Below the pieces are notes generated by a model, which worked only from the letters and a program-made list of their open reading frames with translations, was not told where the DNA came from and did not search any database. Shown here in pieces: positions 41,856 to 53,600 of a stretch of DNA of 64,000 nucleotides. Where the stretch lies: NCBI GenBank assembly GCA_963920665.1, contig OY987269.1, positions 16,990,501-17,054,500 on the forward strand. Direction: 5' to 3'. Source of the DNA: Straminergon stramineum. Its lineage: Eukaryota > Streptophyta > Bryopsida > Hypnales > Calliergonaceae. Both the position numbers and the translations under genes were made by a program. Every line of letters begins with the position of its first letter. The stretch's first letter is position 1.

Positions 41856-44800
41856 ACCATTCACATTGACATTGATTCTGTCTTTATCATTTCCACATCT
41901 TCAATTTGGAAGAAAATAAAATAGCTAGTGGATGTCAATTCATGAACCTTTTTGTACAATGATTTTATTTAAATCATTAGAACATGGTTCATTAAACATT
42001 ATTTCAATATTTTGAGATATTATAAACTATAAGAAAAATATTTCATTGGATTATTTTAGAGTACACGATGGATAAAAGTGTTTCAATCCTCTAATACATT
42101 TAAAATTTAGAAATGAATTTTTGAAGAAAAAAACTTCATTTGATAAACAATCAAAGTTTTATTGAATGAAAATATTATACTCTGTACTACATTGTACCAA
42201 TTTCCACTAAAATCAAAAAACTTAGCGACACTATATTTTTAAGTGCTACTAATTTCCCCCTCCCCTATCCCCCTTGACTAATACAAAGAAGGAGAAAATT
42301 AGTATTAATAATATAAAGAAGGCCATGCATCCATTATGATGTTTTATCTTATTTATGAAGGTGCAAACTTTATGTCATTGTAGAAGATTTTTCCTACATA
42401 TTAGCAAGCATTTAGAAAAAACATGACAAAATTTTATTGATTGAAAAAATCAGCATAATACACTAGTTTTAAATAGTCTATATGAGATAAATTATTATCA
42501 TGCACACATACAAAGTAAATCAATGTCATAGTGAAGAGAACTCAAAGCATAGAGCCACAATATTAGGGCTGGCTAAGAAAGACTTGTTCAAGAAAATTTG
42601 CATATTTTAGCCTAAGTTGAGGCTTTACTCAAATATAAAGTTGCTAGATTTTTTTTCACAAAGGAAAAAAGAGTAATGAAGTCCAAAAGCCTATCAATAT
42701 CACACTGTCATAAGCTTGAGTAGTATTGTCCAAAAAATTGTTTCACTTTCTATGCTTTGATCTCAAATAAATTGCATTCACACCCAAAATCATTACCTGT
42801 GACCCTAATACCAATCAATAATAAGACCTTACCATTACAAACCTAAAAATTGGATAAAATTAGATTTATCCCCTCCTTTTTAGAAAATGCTATTATTTGA
42901 CAATTTTGGGAGTATTTCCCATGTTTGACTCAAGAAACTTTAGAGGCTATCCCTATTTTCCAAAAATGTACATCATAGTCTCAAAGGATAAATTTATAGT
43001 TTCATTTGACTCTACTTTCAATAGAGGTTTATAGAAATCTACATCTATTTGGAGCTTGAATTTCATGGAGACTTGACAATAGTTAAATGTTATTTTATTT
43101 TTTATTTTTGAAAATTCTAATTGGGGCATAAAAAGAATTACATCTAAAATAGAAGTATTTTCATTAGATAGATATATATCTAGATTTTGAAAGCTATGAC
43201 AAATTCTATTTTCATTTTTGAGGTGCAAAACATAAGGATTCTAATATGAATATCAATTGTTTAGGAAATAACATAGGACATTCATTTTCTTCAAAATAAA
43301 TATTTTAATAGGGTGCAAGTGCATGGTGCTTGCTATGCCATCCCTACAATTGGAATTGACATTTTTCAATTCCATGGAAATTTATTTTCAATTTAATATT
43401 TTGAGAATAATGTGAATTTGAATATATTTTCAACTTTGGGGATTCAATTACCTTCATTTTGACAATCTTGGGTAGGTTGTAGCCTTTGTATGTTAGTTAA
43501 TATTGAATTTTAAAGTGAATAATTTTTTTCTAGTAAGACTCCAAAAATACTTGTTTACATTTCAAATAATAAAATTTTCTCATCAATTGGTATGAATTTT
43601 GTGTTCAAATGCATGAACAAGTTCTCCCATTGAATAAGCAAGTTGTATAATTCAAGTTTGTTGTTTGTTGTTGGGGGCCAATTGCAACAAAAATGTCATT
43701 GATTTGACTTATTTTGGCACCAAAATATCTTTGAAAATCAAGGGCAATTTTAAGTTGAAAATCATATAACCATCTTTCATTTTAATTTGATGATTGCCTC
43801 AAACAAATACTTTTATTATTCTTTCATTTTAAACTTTTACATTTTAATTTTCAAAATGGAACAATTATGTTTTAACTTTTATATTTTAGACTATACTTTC
43901 TAGCTTTTACATTTTTATGCTTTTATAATTCTTTTCTTATATATTTGTATGCTTTTCAATTACTTTTACATTAGTGTTATATCAATAGTTTTACTTTTTA
44001 CTTTTTACTTCTTGACTCCCATCTATAAATAAGAAGTGGTTACAAAGACATTTTGTTATCGTTTCATGGTATTGATGTGATTATAGTATTAACGTGATTA
44101 CATTATTATTAGAACATTATTAATACCAAGTTTCCTCTTCACATTATTTTATCCTACTAGGCATTGAGTTATTTTTGTTATTTTTATAACACCATCTATC
44201 TACAATAAGAATGAAAAAATACATGGAAAAAATGGAAATCACAAGCATACTGTCTCATTTGCTTGCACATCCATCAATCTTCAACAATGAATTACCAATA
44301 GTGTACAAAGAAATAGAAACTTCCACTCAAATCCTTTTGGACATGAAGAATGCCAAAACCCATTCAAGAACCAAAAGCAAATCAAAAAGAAAAAAAATGG
44401 TGAGAAGGCCAACTTAAAATTACATCATTCAAATATTTGAATGTCGATCGTGTCATCAAACTTTCACTTCCCCCAAGAAAATTGGCAAACATACCAAAGC
44501 ATGTAAATTAACACAATATAGAACTAGCCAACAAGACCTCTCCAATCTAAATAGTTATCTTTAAATTAATTTGAAATGTGTCCACTAGAAGATGCTTGAC
44601 ATAACTTACATAGGAACATTTGTTCAAGTCAAATGATTAGGCATGATGGATTGAATTGCTCTTAGTCCAAGTTAAGTAGCCTCTAGAAAACTAATAGTTT
44701 CATTATGATCACACTTTGAATTATAATCAAAAGATCCCAAGCAAGTGAACTGTAGAGGCTTCTAATTCTAGAGTAATATTTTAAAATGCAATAATTCCAA

Positions 44801-44941
44801 ATAGTATGACTTTGATCAATTTTGTGTCCTAAAAACTATAAGGGCAAATGAGCATAGAATTTTATCCCCAAAGGATGGTCTCAACTTGATTTGAGGCCCC
44901 TATGGCAAATTTCCTTCACCCATGGTCCCATTGATTTAAAT

Positions 44942-45142
44942 TTAACCCTTAAAGGACGGACTGGTGACGGTGGAAATACTCCCTTTTGGAATTGTGTGAC
45001 ATCATCTACTTTATAAAATCCAAAAATATTCATTGGAAATCAAAATTTTGAGGATGAATAGTCGCAATTCTGTCCTACATAGAGAGATTCTATGTCATCC
45101 ATCGGACACAAAACGTCCGTGTCAATGACATTTAAGGGTTAA
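44942..45142 (+). mobile_element. TTAA-bounded MITE family B, copy 2, nested in element G
   Basis: It starts TTAACCCTTAAAGGACGG and ends CATTTAAGGGTTAA. It interrupts the right arm of element G, whose left arm lacks it, giving an empty-site comparison. It aligns with 14999-15226. Confidence 0.87.
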
Positions 45143-45417
45143 GTTAGCAACAGACCCACCTCAACTGAGAGTGATTTTTCTGAGCAATAAATAATAAAAT
45201 CGCTCCAAGGCGATTATATTGTACTGTCCAGTCCACTGATTTATTTTTAGTAAAAACTTTGGTATCATTTCAGTTCTCCTTCTGTAAATAATGGATGAAA
45301 TTTCTGACTTGCTAGTACAATTATCGTCAAGGAGATAGTGTAGCTCCAATTCGGATGAATGTATTCACATTGGATGAATAAATGAGTTATCATTCAGTCA
45401 CATTTTGTTTGTGTGTT

Positions 45418-45659
45418 TAACCCTATACATACTAGTAATTCATGTTTTTAAGTTGTGGACTTTGATTGATCATATTGTAGAAAGAATAATCTCATTGGAA
45501 TTTTTATTATATCATTAACTTGAGTGAAGAACATTCATTTGCATGCAGGTGTTTAATTAAATAATTATTAAAATAAACAAAAATCCCTAGATAAAATCCT
45601 CAAAATTGCTTTAAGATCATGAGGCCCAATTTTGGGCTTCTTAGTGATTCAAGGGTTAA
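45418..45659. mobile_element. TTAA-bounded MITE F (242 bp)
   Basis: The left end is TTAACCCTATACATACTAG, directly at the outer edge of element G. The right end is TGATTCAAGGGTTAA. It shares its right TTAA with element E. Only the outermost seven or eight bases of the termini are inverted repeats, so support is moderate. Confidence 0.5.
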
Positions 45660-46860
45660 CCTCTAAAGGTATTTGAGTATGTTTTCACCAAAAATGATCC
45701 AAAACTGATGTTTCTAGTACAAGTGTAAAATTTTAGAAAAAAAACATTTTTAGACACATGCAATCATAGGATCATAGTTTGAGAAGATGTGGAAAAAACT
45801 TCAGAAATTTCACCATGCAGATTGCAAGATATTAGCATTTGAATTGACAAAAATCCTTTTTTTGGTCCTTATAGAAAACTAGGTAGCTACACTTCACAAG
45901 GTCATATTTGTAAGAAAAAAATTTCTAAAATGATGGTAATTCATTGGATCCATTGTTCAAGGTAAGTTGGTTACATGCTTGAAAAAAATTCAGATAATTT
46001 GGAATTGTACAAAATATAGGAAAAAAATAGCAAGTAGAAAGAAGTAGTAGATGATTCAAAATACTAAGTTGTTAAGAATTTTATTATAGAATTAAAAAAA
46101 TGGCAATTCCCAAGGTTCTAATGTTGTAAAAAATACTATTGTGCCCTATGTTGTTGCCACAGTCAAAATAAAAGTAAAAGTATTTTTTGTATTCTTTTAT
46201 TCATAAAAACTTCAAAATTCAATAACTTTCACATTGTAGGTTGGAATTCCATGAAACAAAGCCTGTGCTCCCGTCTTTGCTGAGGGCTTTCCGATGGTAC
46301 CAAGAATGCAACCGGGGGACGTATGGTCTATGAGATTTCAACGTAACAAACAAACAAAACAATACAAAGTAAAACAAAACAAATAGCCTGACTTAAGGTA
46401 TGGATTCTACATCCAATAATTTATTTTTTTCCAAAAATATTGAAAATTGAGTTGAATATAGGACTTCAAAGTTTATCTTAGAGGAGAGAATTCATAACTG
46501 CCCATGAACTAAAACTCCTCATAACTTTCATCTCATCAATCAAAATGGAATGATTCAAAGCTTTCCATGCATATGTAAATCTAGAAAATCAAGTTCAGAT
46601 TTTTGTTTCTTAAAAAAATGTTTTTTGAACAATTTTTTTTAGTTGCCTAGCTTGCTTGCCAAATAGTGAAAATTACATATTATGCAATAACATTTTAACC
46701 ATGTAGTCAAAAATTATAAATTTTTTTGCACCTTAAAGCTACTCCTTGGGCACATCGTGTTTGAAAATTTCACAAAAGAAAAATGAAAATTCCATTTGTA
46801 GTGATTTGCTTGAAATCACTATGTTGCCAAAAAAAAGTTGTCTCATCCTTTGGGGGTTAA
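45656..46860. mobile_element. TTAA-bounded element E, 1.2 kb
   Basis: The left end TTAACCTCTAAAGGTATT and right end ATCCTTTGGGGGTTAA are inverted with a few mismatches. The interior is AT-rich and non-coding. A GC-richer patch at about 46262-46345 interrupts it and may be a separate insertion. Confidence 0.6.
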
Positions 46861-47297
46861 CTAAGGAACCATGTGATTGGGATTTTTAAAGAAGAAATAG
46901 AAATAGTGGAAGATTTAGCTCTGCTTATAGTACTAGTATATTGAACCAATTTTGGGCTTAGAAAACCTGAAATAAATTAGTAGAGAAGGGCATGATATTT
47001 TATGAATTCAATACTAAGTAACCAATTGTGAGCTACTATAATTCATAAAATATCAATAGGGGGCTCTATGAATCCAATACTAAATAACCAATTGTGAGCA
47101 ACTAGCACTGTGGTTACTAATTTTAGTAGGTAGTGCTTTTATAGTTAGAGAGTTTGGTGATTGTAGAAAATCAATATGGAAATGATGAATTTATCCCAAT
47201 GTGGGTCTTAAAGCTAAGTTTACATGGATTTTGTTTCTTCTAGTGTATGTTGGAAAAAGTTTTAGCAACATATCCAATCAGGTTTATTAATAAAAAG
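46861..47297. other. AT-rich spacer with a short direct repeat
   Basis: The phrase ACTAA(G/A)TAACCAATTGTGAGC occurs twice (about 47012 and 47080) with similar flanks, a diverged tandem duplication of about 68 bp. Nothing else is recognised. Confidence 0.5.
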
Positions 47298-47600
47298 GTA
47301 TCTATGGCCTTGGTTTAGTGGCTCTAGCCTTGGCTCACTACTGAGGTGGTCATGAGTTCAAACCCAAATGTTGACAGGGTACTTACCACCATCGTCCATC
47401 CAACTATGGTAGGGGGAGTGCAATAACTACCTTGTTGTTATAAGGAGACTTGATAATTTCTCAAGGGAAGGACCTATGTGGTTCTTTATAGGGTCTACCT
47501 CCTAACTAAGGCATAAAGGATGAAATTCACTATCTAAGTCCATGAAGCTTAGATAGTTAGGTCATTCTGGATAGAGTCTTCATTAATGTGGGTCTTTCAA
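47298..47600 (+). mobile_element. tRNA-derived SINE-like element
   Basis: Near the 5' end an A-box-like TGGTTTAGTGG (about 47311-47321) is followed about 30 bp later by a B-box-like GAGTTCAAACCC (about 47354-47365), the internal RNA polymerase III promoter layout of tRNA-derived SINEs. The text around them (GGCTCTAGCCTTGGCTCACT, ACTGAGGTGGTCATGAG) resembles plant SINE heads. The 3' end and target duplication could not be fixed; the end given is approximate. Confidence 0.55.
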
Positions 47601-47709
47601 ACCAGAATTACCGGCCTTCTTGTTTTGAATTGGCAAAGTCAAGTATACTAGGAATTCTAGAATGAGTGTATTTAAATTGGATAAGTTAGAAAGACCTCAT
47701 ATCTTTCAC

Positions 47710-48260
47710 TTAATCCCTAAAGATAGAGCCCTCAATTTTGTAGTTATTTTAAAGCCGAGGTGAAATTACATGTCTTGTATGTGTTATAAACTTTCAGATT
47801 TTTTGTGAAATTTTCAGATTCCTATGAATTTTTGAAAAAAGAGTGAAGAAAAATCATATCAAATACTTAACATACTTAATATATCCAAAAATTTCAAATA
47901 AAAGTACATTGTAGTATAGGACATTATGGTATAAAGAAGACTTTAGTGTCACTCTATATTTATGAATGTGGTTATACATCCTCAACTTTGCACTTCAATA
48001 AAATGCTCATTTCAAGGAAATTTTGGAGTAGAAACTAGACATTATTTTTTTAGTTTTGCTCAAAGGTAAAATAAATAATTTTGAATGTCAAAATCAAGTT
48101 TTATGGAAAGAAAGTGCATAATACTAAAACATACCATATTATTCTATCCAATTTTTTTGATAGACTATCCCATATAAAATAAAGAAACAAGTTAAACAAC
48201 TCATATGCCTTGAACTTAACTCCTAAAGCTCCTTGGCTCAAAAACAAAAAAATGCTCTCA
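47710..48260 (+). mobile_element. Dispersed TTAA/CCCTAAAG element family L, copy 2
   Basis: It starts TTAATCCCTAAAGATAGAGC and parallels the copy at 22944 for more than 400 bp, including TTGAATGTCAAAATCAAGTT and the CCTTGAACTTAA block near its end. No coding potential. The right boundary is not defined. Confidence 0.6.
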
Positions 48261-49080
48261 AAGTTGCACAAAAATAGTACCTTGGACAAAAAGAGTTGTT
48301 AATAAATTTTTATGCATTTGAAGAAATTTTATTTAAGAGTAGGATTTCATTCTTGACTTGTATTATAATGACATTTAGGTCTTCAAGGCACCACATGATT
48401 GAGTAAGATCCATGCATGCCAAAAATTATGTAGTGGATCTTGCAGTCTTACCACATAACATAGCATTCTTAGCTTAGGTTAATTCACCCACCCCTTAGAT
48501 CTTAGAAATGAAGGAATATATTTTACCAAGACACCGAGCACAAAGTTTAGAATGAGTTCCTAGCCACTCACCCCACCTTCAATTTTTTGCTATTAACCCC
48601 TAAAACTCCTAGGGGGGGGGGGGAGAAAGGATAGATGTACATTTTGAATGGTTTTGGCAATTTCAATTATGAAATGAGTAAAAACTAGAAATCAAATCTT
48701 CATTTATGCAAGCTTTCTTTTCCTTCCCATCCCTACATGAACTTATTTAGAACCTTGCACACACACACAATTATCATGAAGCAACAAGTGACCACACTAA
48801 AGTAACTTAGCGTATGAAAGGCACAACTATGGACAAGCCTAATACAATCCCACTTCTTCTTGTCTGATACATTTTATGCAGACACATATATGCCACAAGA
48901 ATTTTTGGGACTCCATAGGCATGTCTAGAGTTGTGTGTGTCATAGGTTGAGTTACCTTAGTTGTAGTATTGAAAAATAGACAAAAATTACCTTTTTCTAC
49001 ATACTTGAACATATTTAATCTATTTTATGTAGCTCAAATAATAAGCTCTTGAAAACATTCCTAATGCACATAGTGGATGC
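48261..49080. other. AT-rich spacer with solo element ends and a G12 run
   Basis: A solo left terminus TTAACCCCTAAAACTCC lies at 48593, followed by a run of twelve G at 48612-48623. A solo right terminus of the element H family (TCATAGGTTGAGTTACCTTA) lies near 48940-48960. No gene. Confidence 0.5.
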
Positions 49081-49333
49081 TACACAAAATAGTGAAATTA
49101 GGTTGCCTTGACAATTAAGTTGCCTTACAACAAGAAAGTTACTTTAAAAGCCATCAAAGTCAACAAATATTTCTAAAAATATTTCCATTTGTCCGCATAG
49201 AGGTTCATAATTCCCAATTACAACAATATGTAATTCAAAAGTAGTGCATTCTTGTACAATAACTGAAAATATTTAAATAGTGTCAAATGTCAAGAAATTG
49301 GTGTGGGGCAACCTAATTTCACTATTTTGTGTA
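49081..49333. mobile_element. MITE I with 27-bp perfect terminal inverted repeats (253 bp)
   Basis: The left end TACACAAAATAGTGAAATTA continues GGTTGCC, and the right end at 49307-49333 is its exact reverse complement. The interior is AT-rich. No target duplication is apparent, so the superfamily is open. Confidence 0.85.
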
Positions 49334-50665
49334 CTGTAGCTCTCTTGGGGGAAAGTACCATATTCTCATTATTTTTATTACTGCAGGCAAAGAAATCCAA
49401 AAAATTGGCTCTGGTCAGATATGTTTCAAAACTTCAGTACAAAAAGTGCACTGGCTAGAGTCCAAGATTAAGTGAGTCAGCCTGCCTGCCTTCCTGTTTT
49501 TGTGACCTGTTTCCACTCTCCAACGTTGCAAGGGCGATTATTGGACCTGATTAGATAGGCATGACATGGACAGACCAAACATGAAAGGCATGTCCACCAA
49601 TTGCAGTGCAAAGCAGGAGACGGATCGCTCATTGGATTTTTCAATTCATGCTCAGTCATTTGCTCGATCCCCATTAGTTATTAACTTACTGAGTCACAAC
49701 GGCGAAATTGCAGAATCTTTCAAAGCAATCCGCTCTTTTTGCTACAGTATCTTCAACAGTCATCCTTATACAGTAACATCCCAGAAGGCTTCCAAAAAAT
49801 TCACATGTTCTATTCGTGGGGGGGGCAGGATAGGAATGTGATCATGCCTCGGTGGATGCAGAGTGAATCTAATTCAATACAGTCCAGAGATGGAAAAGAA
49901 CCCCTAAAAAGAAGATAGGGTCACACCTTTTCAAAGCATGTCTACTACTGTAGTGCTGCAAAACTTTAACAGGTCAAAAACATGGGTCAAATTGTTGTAC
50001 CTCACCCCCTCTGCAACTCACTGACGATGGCAACATTTTAATCCTGGAAGAATGAGAATTATTGGTTAGTCAAAATATGATCCAATTGCTAGAACATTTT
50101 TTATCCTCCTGTCTTACAGGATGAACACCAGGCAAATTATTCTAACACCATTTCATCATTTCTCTTATGACAACACGCCCTTCAACAAGGGCCAATGAAA
50201 TAGCAGTTAATTTATCTCATGCAAATATCTTTCCTAGAACTTTGAAGTATCTCAATTTCTTTGAAGTCACGAGATGCATGAAACTTACATGGTACATGGC
50301 TGACTTTTCAACCCAAGGGAAAAGGACCCCCACGCAAATGCAGAGAAAAGTCCCTCATCCAGAACTGATACCACAGAACTGTCCAATTCCTAGATTAGAG
50401 AGGCTAACACTGACTTGAATCCTGGATTTCAACGCATCCCTGCTGCGCCCAATTCTGCTTTAGGTACTCGTTTATAATTCCACTGTACACTTGCTGGATA
50501 CAAGGGATTCTAAATGCAACTCTATGGTATGTAACTCTGCCAAGGTGAGAAATGTCACAGTCCAGTTTGACTGTAAATTCTGAGTTACCAGATGTTAAAG
50601 CTCTCCTGTAACGCTTAGAGCGTACTCGGTATTTACAAAAAAGATATGACTGCTGTGAAAGGTGC
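49334..50665. other. Spacer and probable 3' UTR of Pta
   Basis: No gene is supported. The stretch next to 50666 is probably the 3' untranslated region of the minus-strand Pta gene. Confidence 0.4.
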
Positions 50666-53600
50666 TCACGCAGCTGAAGCTACAAGGTTGTGAGAAGGGG
50701 CCTCCTTTTTGGCCGTCTCCTTCATGGCAGCCGACTGCACTGCTGTAAGAGCGATAGTGGTCACAATATCTGATACAGTGCACCCTCGACTCAGGTCGTT
50801 CACAGGTTTTCTCAGTCCTTGCAATAATGGTCCCATTGCTACTGCCCCAGTTGCCTGCATCACAACACCAAAGCTTCGTCAACTTTGGTACTAGGTTTTC
50901 TTACAGCAAACATGGCTCCTCTCGTGCATGAGCTTAGCTTAAAATGACACTGACCAAGGTCCCTTAAATTATTTTGCCCAGTTTTGAAATACGCTATAGA
51001 TTCGTGAATCACCATCCAATGCGGCACCATAATATTCACTATAATCTAATTTCACCCTAAATGTAGCAGCTAGGAGAGGGACCAAGTTGTTACAGGGACA
51101 TTTCTAAGAACCTTCAAGAAGGCTACGAAGCCAACTTTGGCAAGGTCCAGTCGTATTTGCCGAAGACATGATCAGCCAACAACAAAGGAACATATTGGAC
51201 TACACAGGACACGGAGAAGGAGATCTAGCATACTATAGGGTGTCTTACTGAAGGCTTCATGGACCCAATCCTGGCTTTAAAATTTGAAGACTCATAAATC
51301 ACAAATCCTGAGCAGATTAAGAGATAAATAGTTCTTCAAGTTTGCAACTCCATGAACCTACTGAACCTTCCTACTGGACACAGACAAAAGTCTACTGTCA
51401 CATGAATATTCCATCATTTTACAGTGCAACTCCACGAGGTTCATTACTTTCACAATATGACAAGACAAGAGGTTTCAACAGTGCCGCAAGACAAAGCACT
51501 AGAAAGTACCTGCTGAACAGCCTTGTAAGTGTTATTTCCCGTATTAAGGTCTGGAAAGATGAGCACGGTTGCCTGCATGAAGGCAGTTGTACTTCAGTAA
51601 AGTACTCTCAGAGATTGAGAATCAAAACACGAAGCAACTAAACTATAATAATAGATATGCGTGAAACTAAGCTTGGACAAGAAACCATTATCTACCTTTT
51701 GAGTTCTTAAAAATTCAAGGGGAAGAAGAAACGAATATAGGACAAGATATTCCAGTGAATACAGGTGGCAACAGGCTTTCTATGCTTGTACTACCTGAGA
51801 TAAAATGTTCAAAGAGATATTGATTAAACTACAACAGGTTAAGGAGATGTAACTACCTTCCCAGCAACCTTGGATTCAACACCTTTCATCTTTGTCTTAG
51901 CTATTACCGGGTCAACAGCTGCATCATACTGCATCAAAATCGTACCAGATCATGATACTGAAAATGATTTGCGAGAGACAAATTAGCAAGAGACAAGAGA
52001 TCAAAGTAAACGACACTAATTGATACAAGATTCGCACGACTGAGCAAGTTCTTGAAATATATGAAGCCAATGAGTCATTATTTACCTGTAATCATGAATT
52101 AATTTTTTCCTTGGTAGTTAACTTCTACATAAAATTGAAAGAGAAACAAGTTATCACCTGCAAAGGTCCTTCAATTAACAAATCTGGGCGTTGTTTCCTT
52201 GCTATTGCAGTTGCATCAATAACCTTTTGAATAAGAGGACCTGGTTACAAAAACAAGTAATTCCACACTTATAATCAGACGACATTTGAATGAGATTGCT
52301 CTGTACAATGTTCCAATACCAACAACACTCAATCTCGAGGCTCGTTTGCATTCAAGCTCATCTCTCAAATTCTCTCCACAATACAACGAAGTGAGAATGA
52401 CTTATGGTCAAAATTTATTCGTCTTTGTAAAGTCCCATACTAAAGCGTACCACGGGGAAACGCGTGATAGCATCTACTAATGTAGGATATCAGAAAATTG
52501 TCTACAAACCTTTATTAGAGTCCCCTGTTGCATACGACAGCATTGCCACTCGTGGGGTGATTCCAAATGCCGCAGCAGTATCAGCAGAAGCCACGGCTAT
52601 TGCAGCCAATTCCTCACTTGTTGGATCTGAGTTGATAGCACAATCACCGTATACTAGTACTCTCCCCGGTAGGCACATGAAAAAGACACTGGAAACCACA
52701 GGAATTCCTGGAATTGTCTGATCCAACCCAAGTCATTCAACAGTCAAATGATTAATAATGATATCAGCACAGAATCCATTCTGTAGATCTCGGTGTATAG
52801 TCTATCCAGAGAAGATATGTGCCAAAAGATAGATGAAAAAACGACTTATTTCAACTAATCTTTTACCTTAATTATTTGGAGAGCAGGACGAACTGTGTTT
52901 GCAGTAGTATGAACAGCACCAGAGACCATACCGTCAGCATCTCCAGCAGCTATCATGCAGGTACCAAAGTAGTTTACATCCTCCAGCAGAATGTTGCGTG
53001 CCTGCTCAAATGTTACTCCCTGAGATGATCCACCCAACTCTTTTAGAAAAATGCCAATCGAGTTTAGATATGGCTGAACGCAGATTCTTCTACCACAAAC
53101 TCAGTACTCTCTCTCATTGAGTCACTTTTTTTACTGTTGCCGCAAAGATAATTGGCAGGTTCAGGTCTATGCAAAAGAAAAGACTAAGAAGATCTATTTT
53201 AGTAACTTGAGTGCCCTTGTTTAAAGAGATTCCTGACGGGCATTAGGAAGCCCAACAATTTCTATAGGTGCCTAACAAACCTTGCATCTGAGATTGTAAG
53301 AAGACGAAGCCACTTATCTGCAGGTGGTATGGCAGATGGAAGAAGACGATAGCCATAGCACTAGGTTTAAAGAGACTGAAACGAAATAATACAAGCAAGC
53401 TATTCGAATAGTTTACCTTGTGCTTGCGAGATTCATGAAAATTTCTAGCGTACTTTTCAATCTCTGGACTTTGTCTTGGGTCAATAATGCGAACATGGCT
53501 AAGATCCACACGGAATTGCTTAGCCAAAGTTTCTATTTTCTCCCTATTCCCCAGCAAAATTAAGTTGCAGAGGCCCCGTCGCATAACAGTCCCTACTGCT

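Larger units (their letters stand above)
40351..45417. mobile_element. 5.1-kb element G with about 0.8-kb terminal inverted repeats
   Basis: The left arm (40351 to about 41195) and right arm (about 44345-45417) are reverse complements over most of their length. They match from CACACAAACAAAATGTGA at the outer ends to CATTCAAATATTTGAATGAT (41111) and TTTGATTTGCTTTTGGT near the inner ends. The right arm is longer because a 201-bp MITE (44942-45142) is inserted in it; without that insert the arms agree in length. The interior of about 3.1 kb is AT-rich, has no reading frame above about 90 codons, and shares a segment with 11680-11905. The element is non-autonomous, of foldback or long-TIR type; the superfamily is unknown. 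Confidence 0.8.

Noticed and set aside
47298..47370. A tRNA gene
   Set aside because: A and B boxes are present, but the arms do not fold into a convincing cloverleaf with a paired acceptor stem, so a SINE head fits better.
48612..48623. Run of twelve G as a functional G-rich motif
   Set aside because: A single homopolymer run is as likely to be slippage or a sequencing uncertainty; no quadruplex-type spacing is present.
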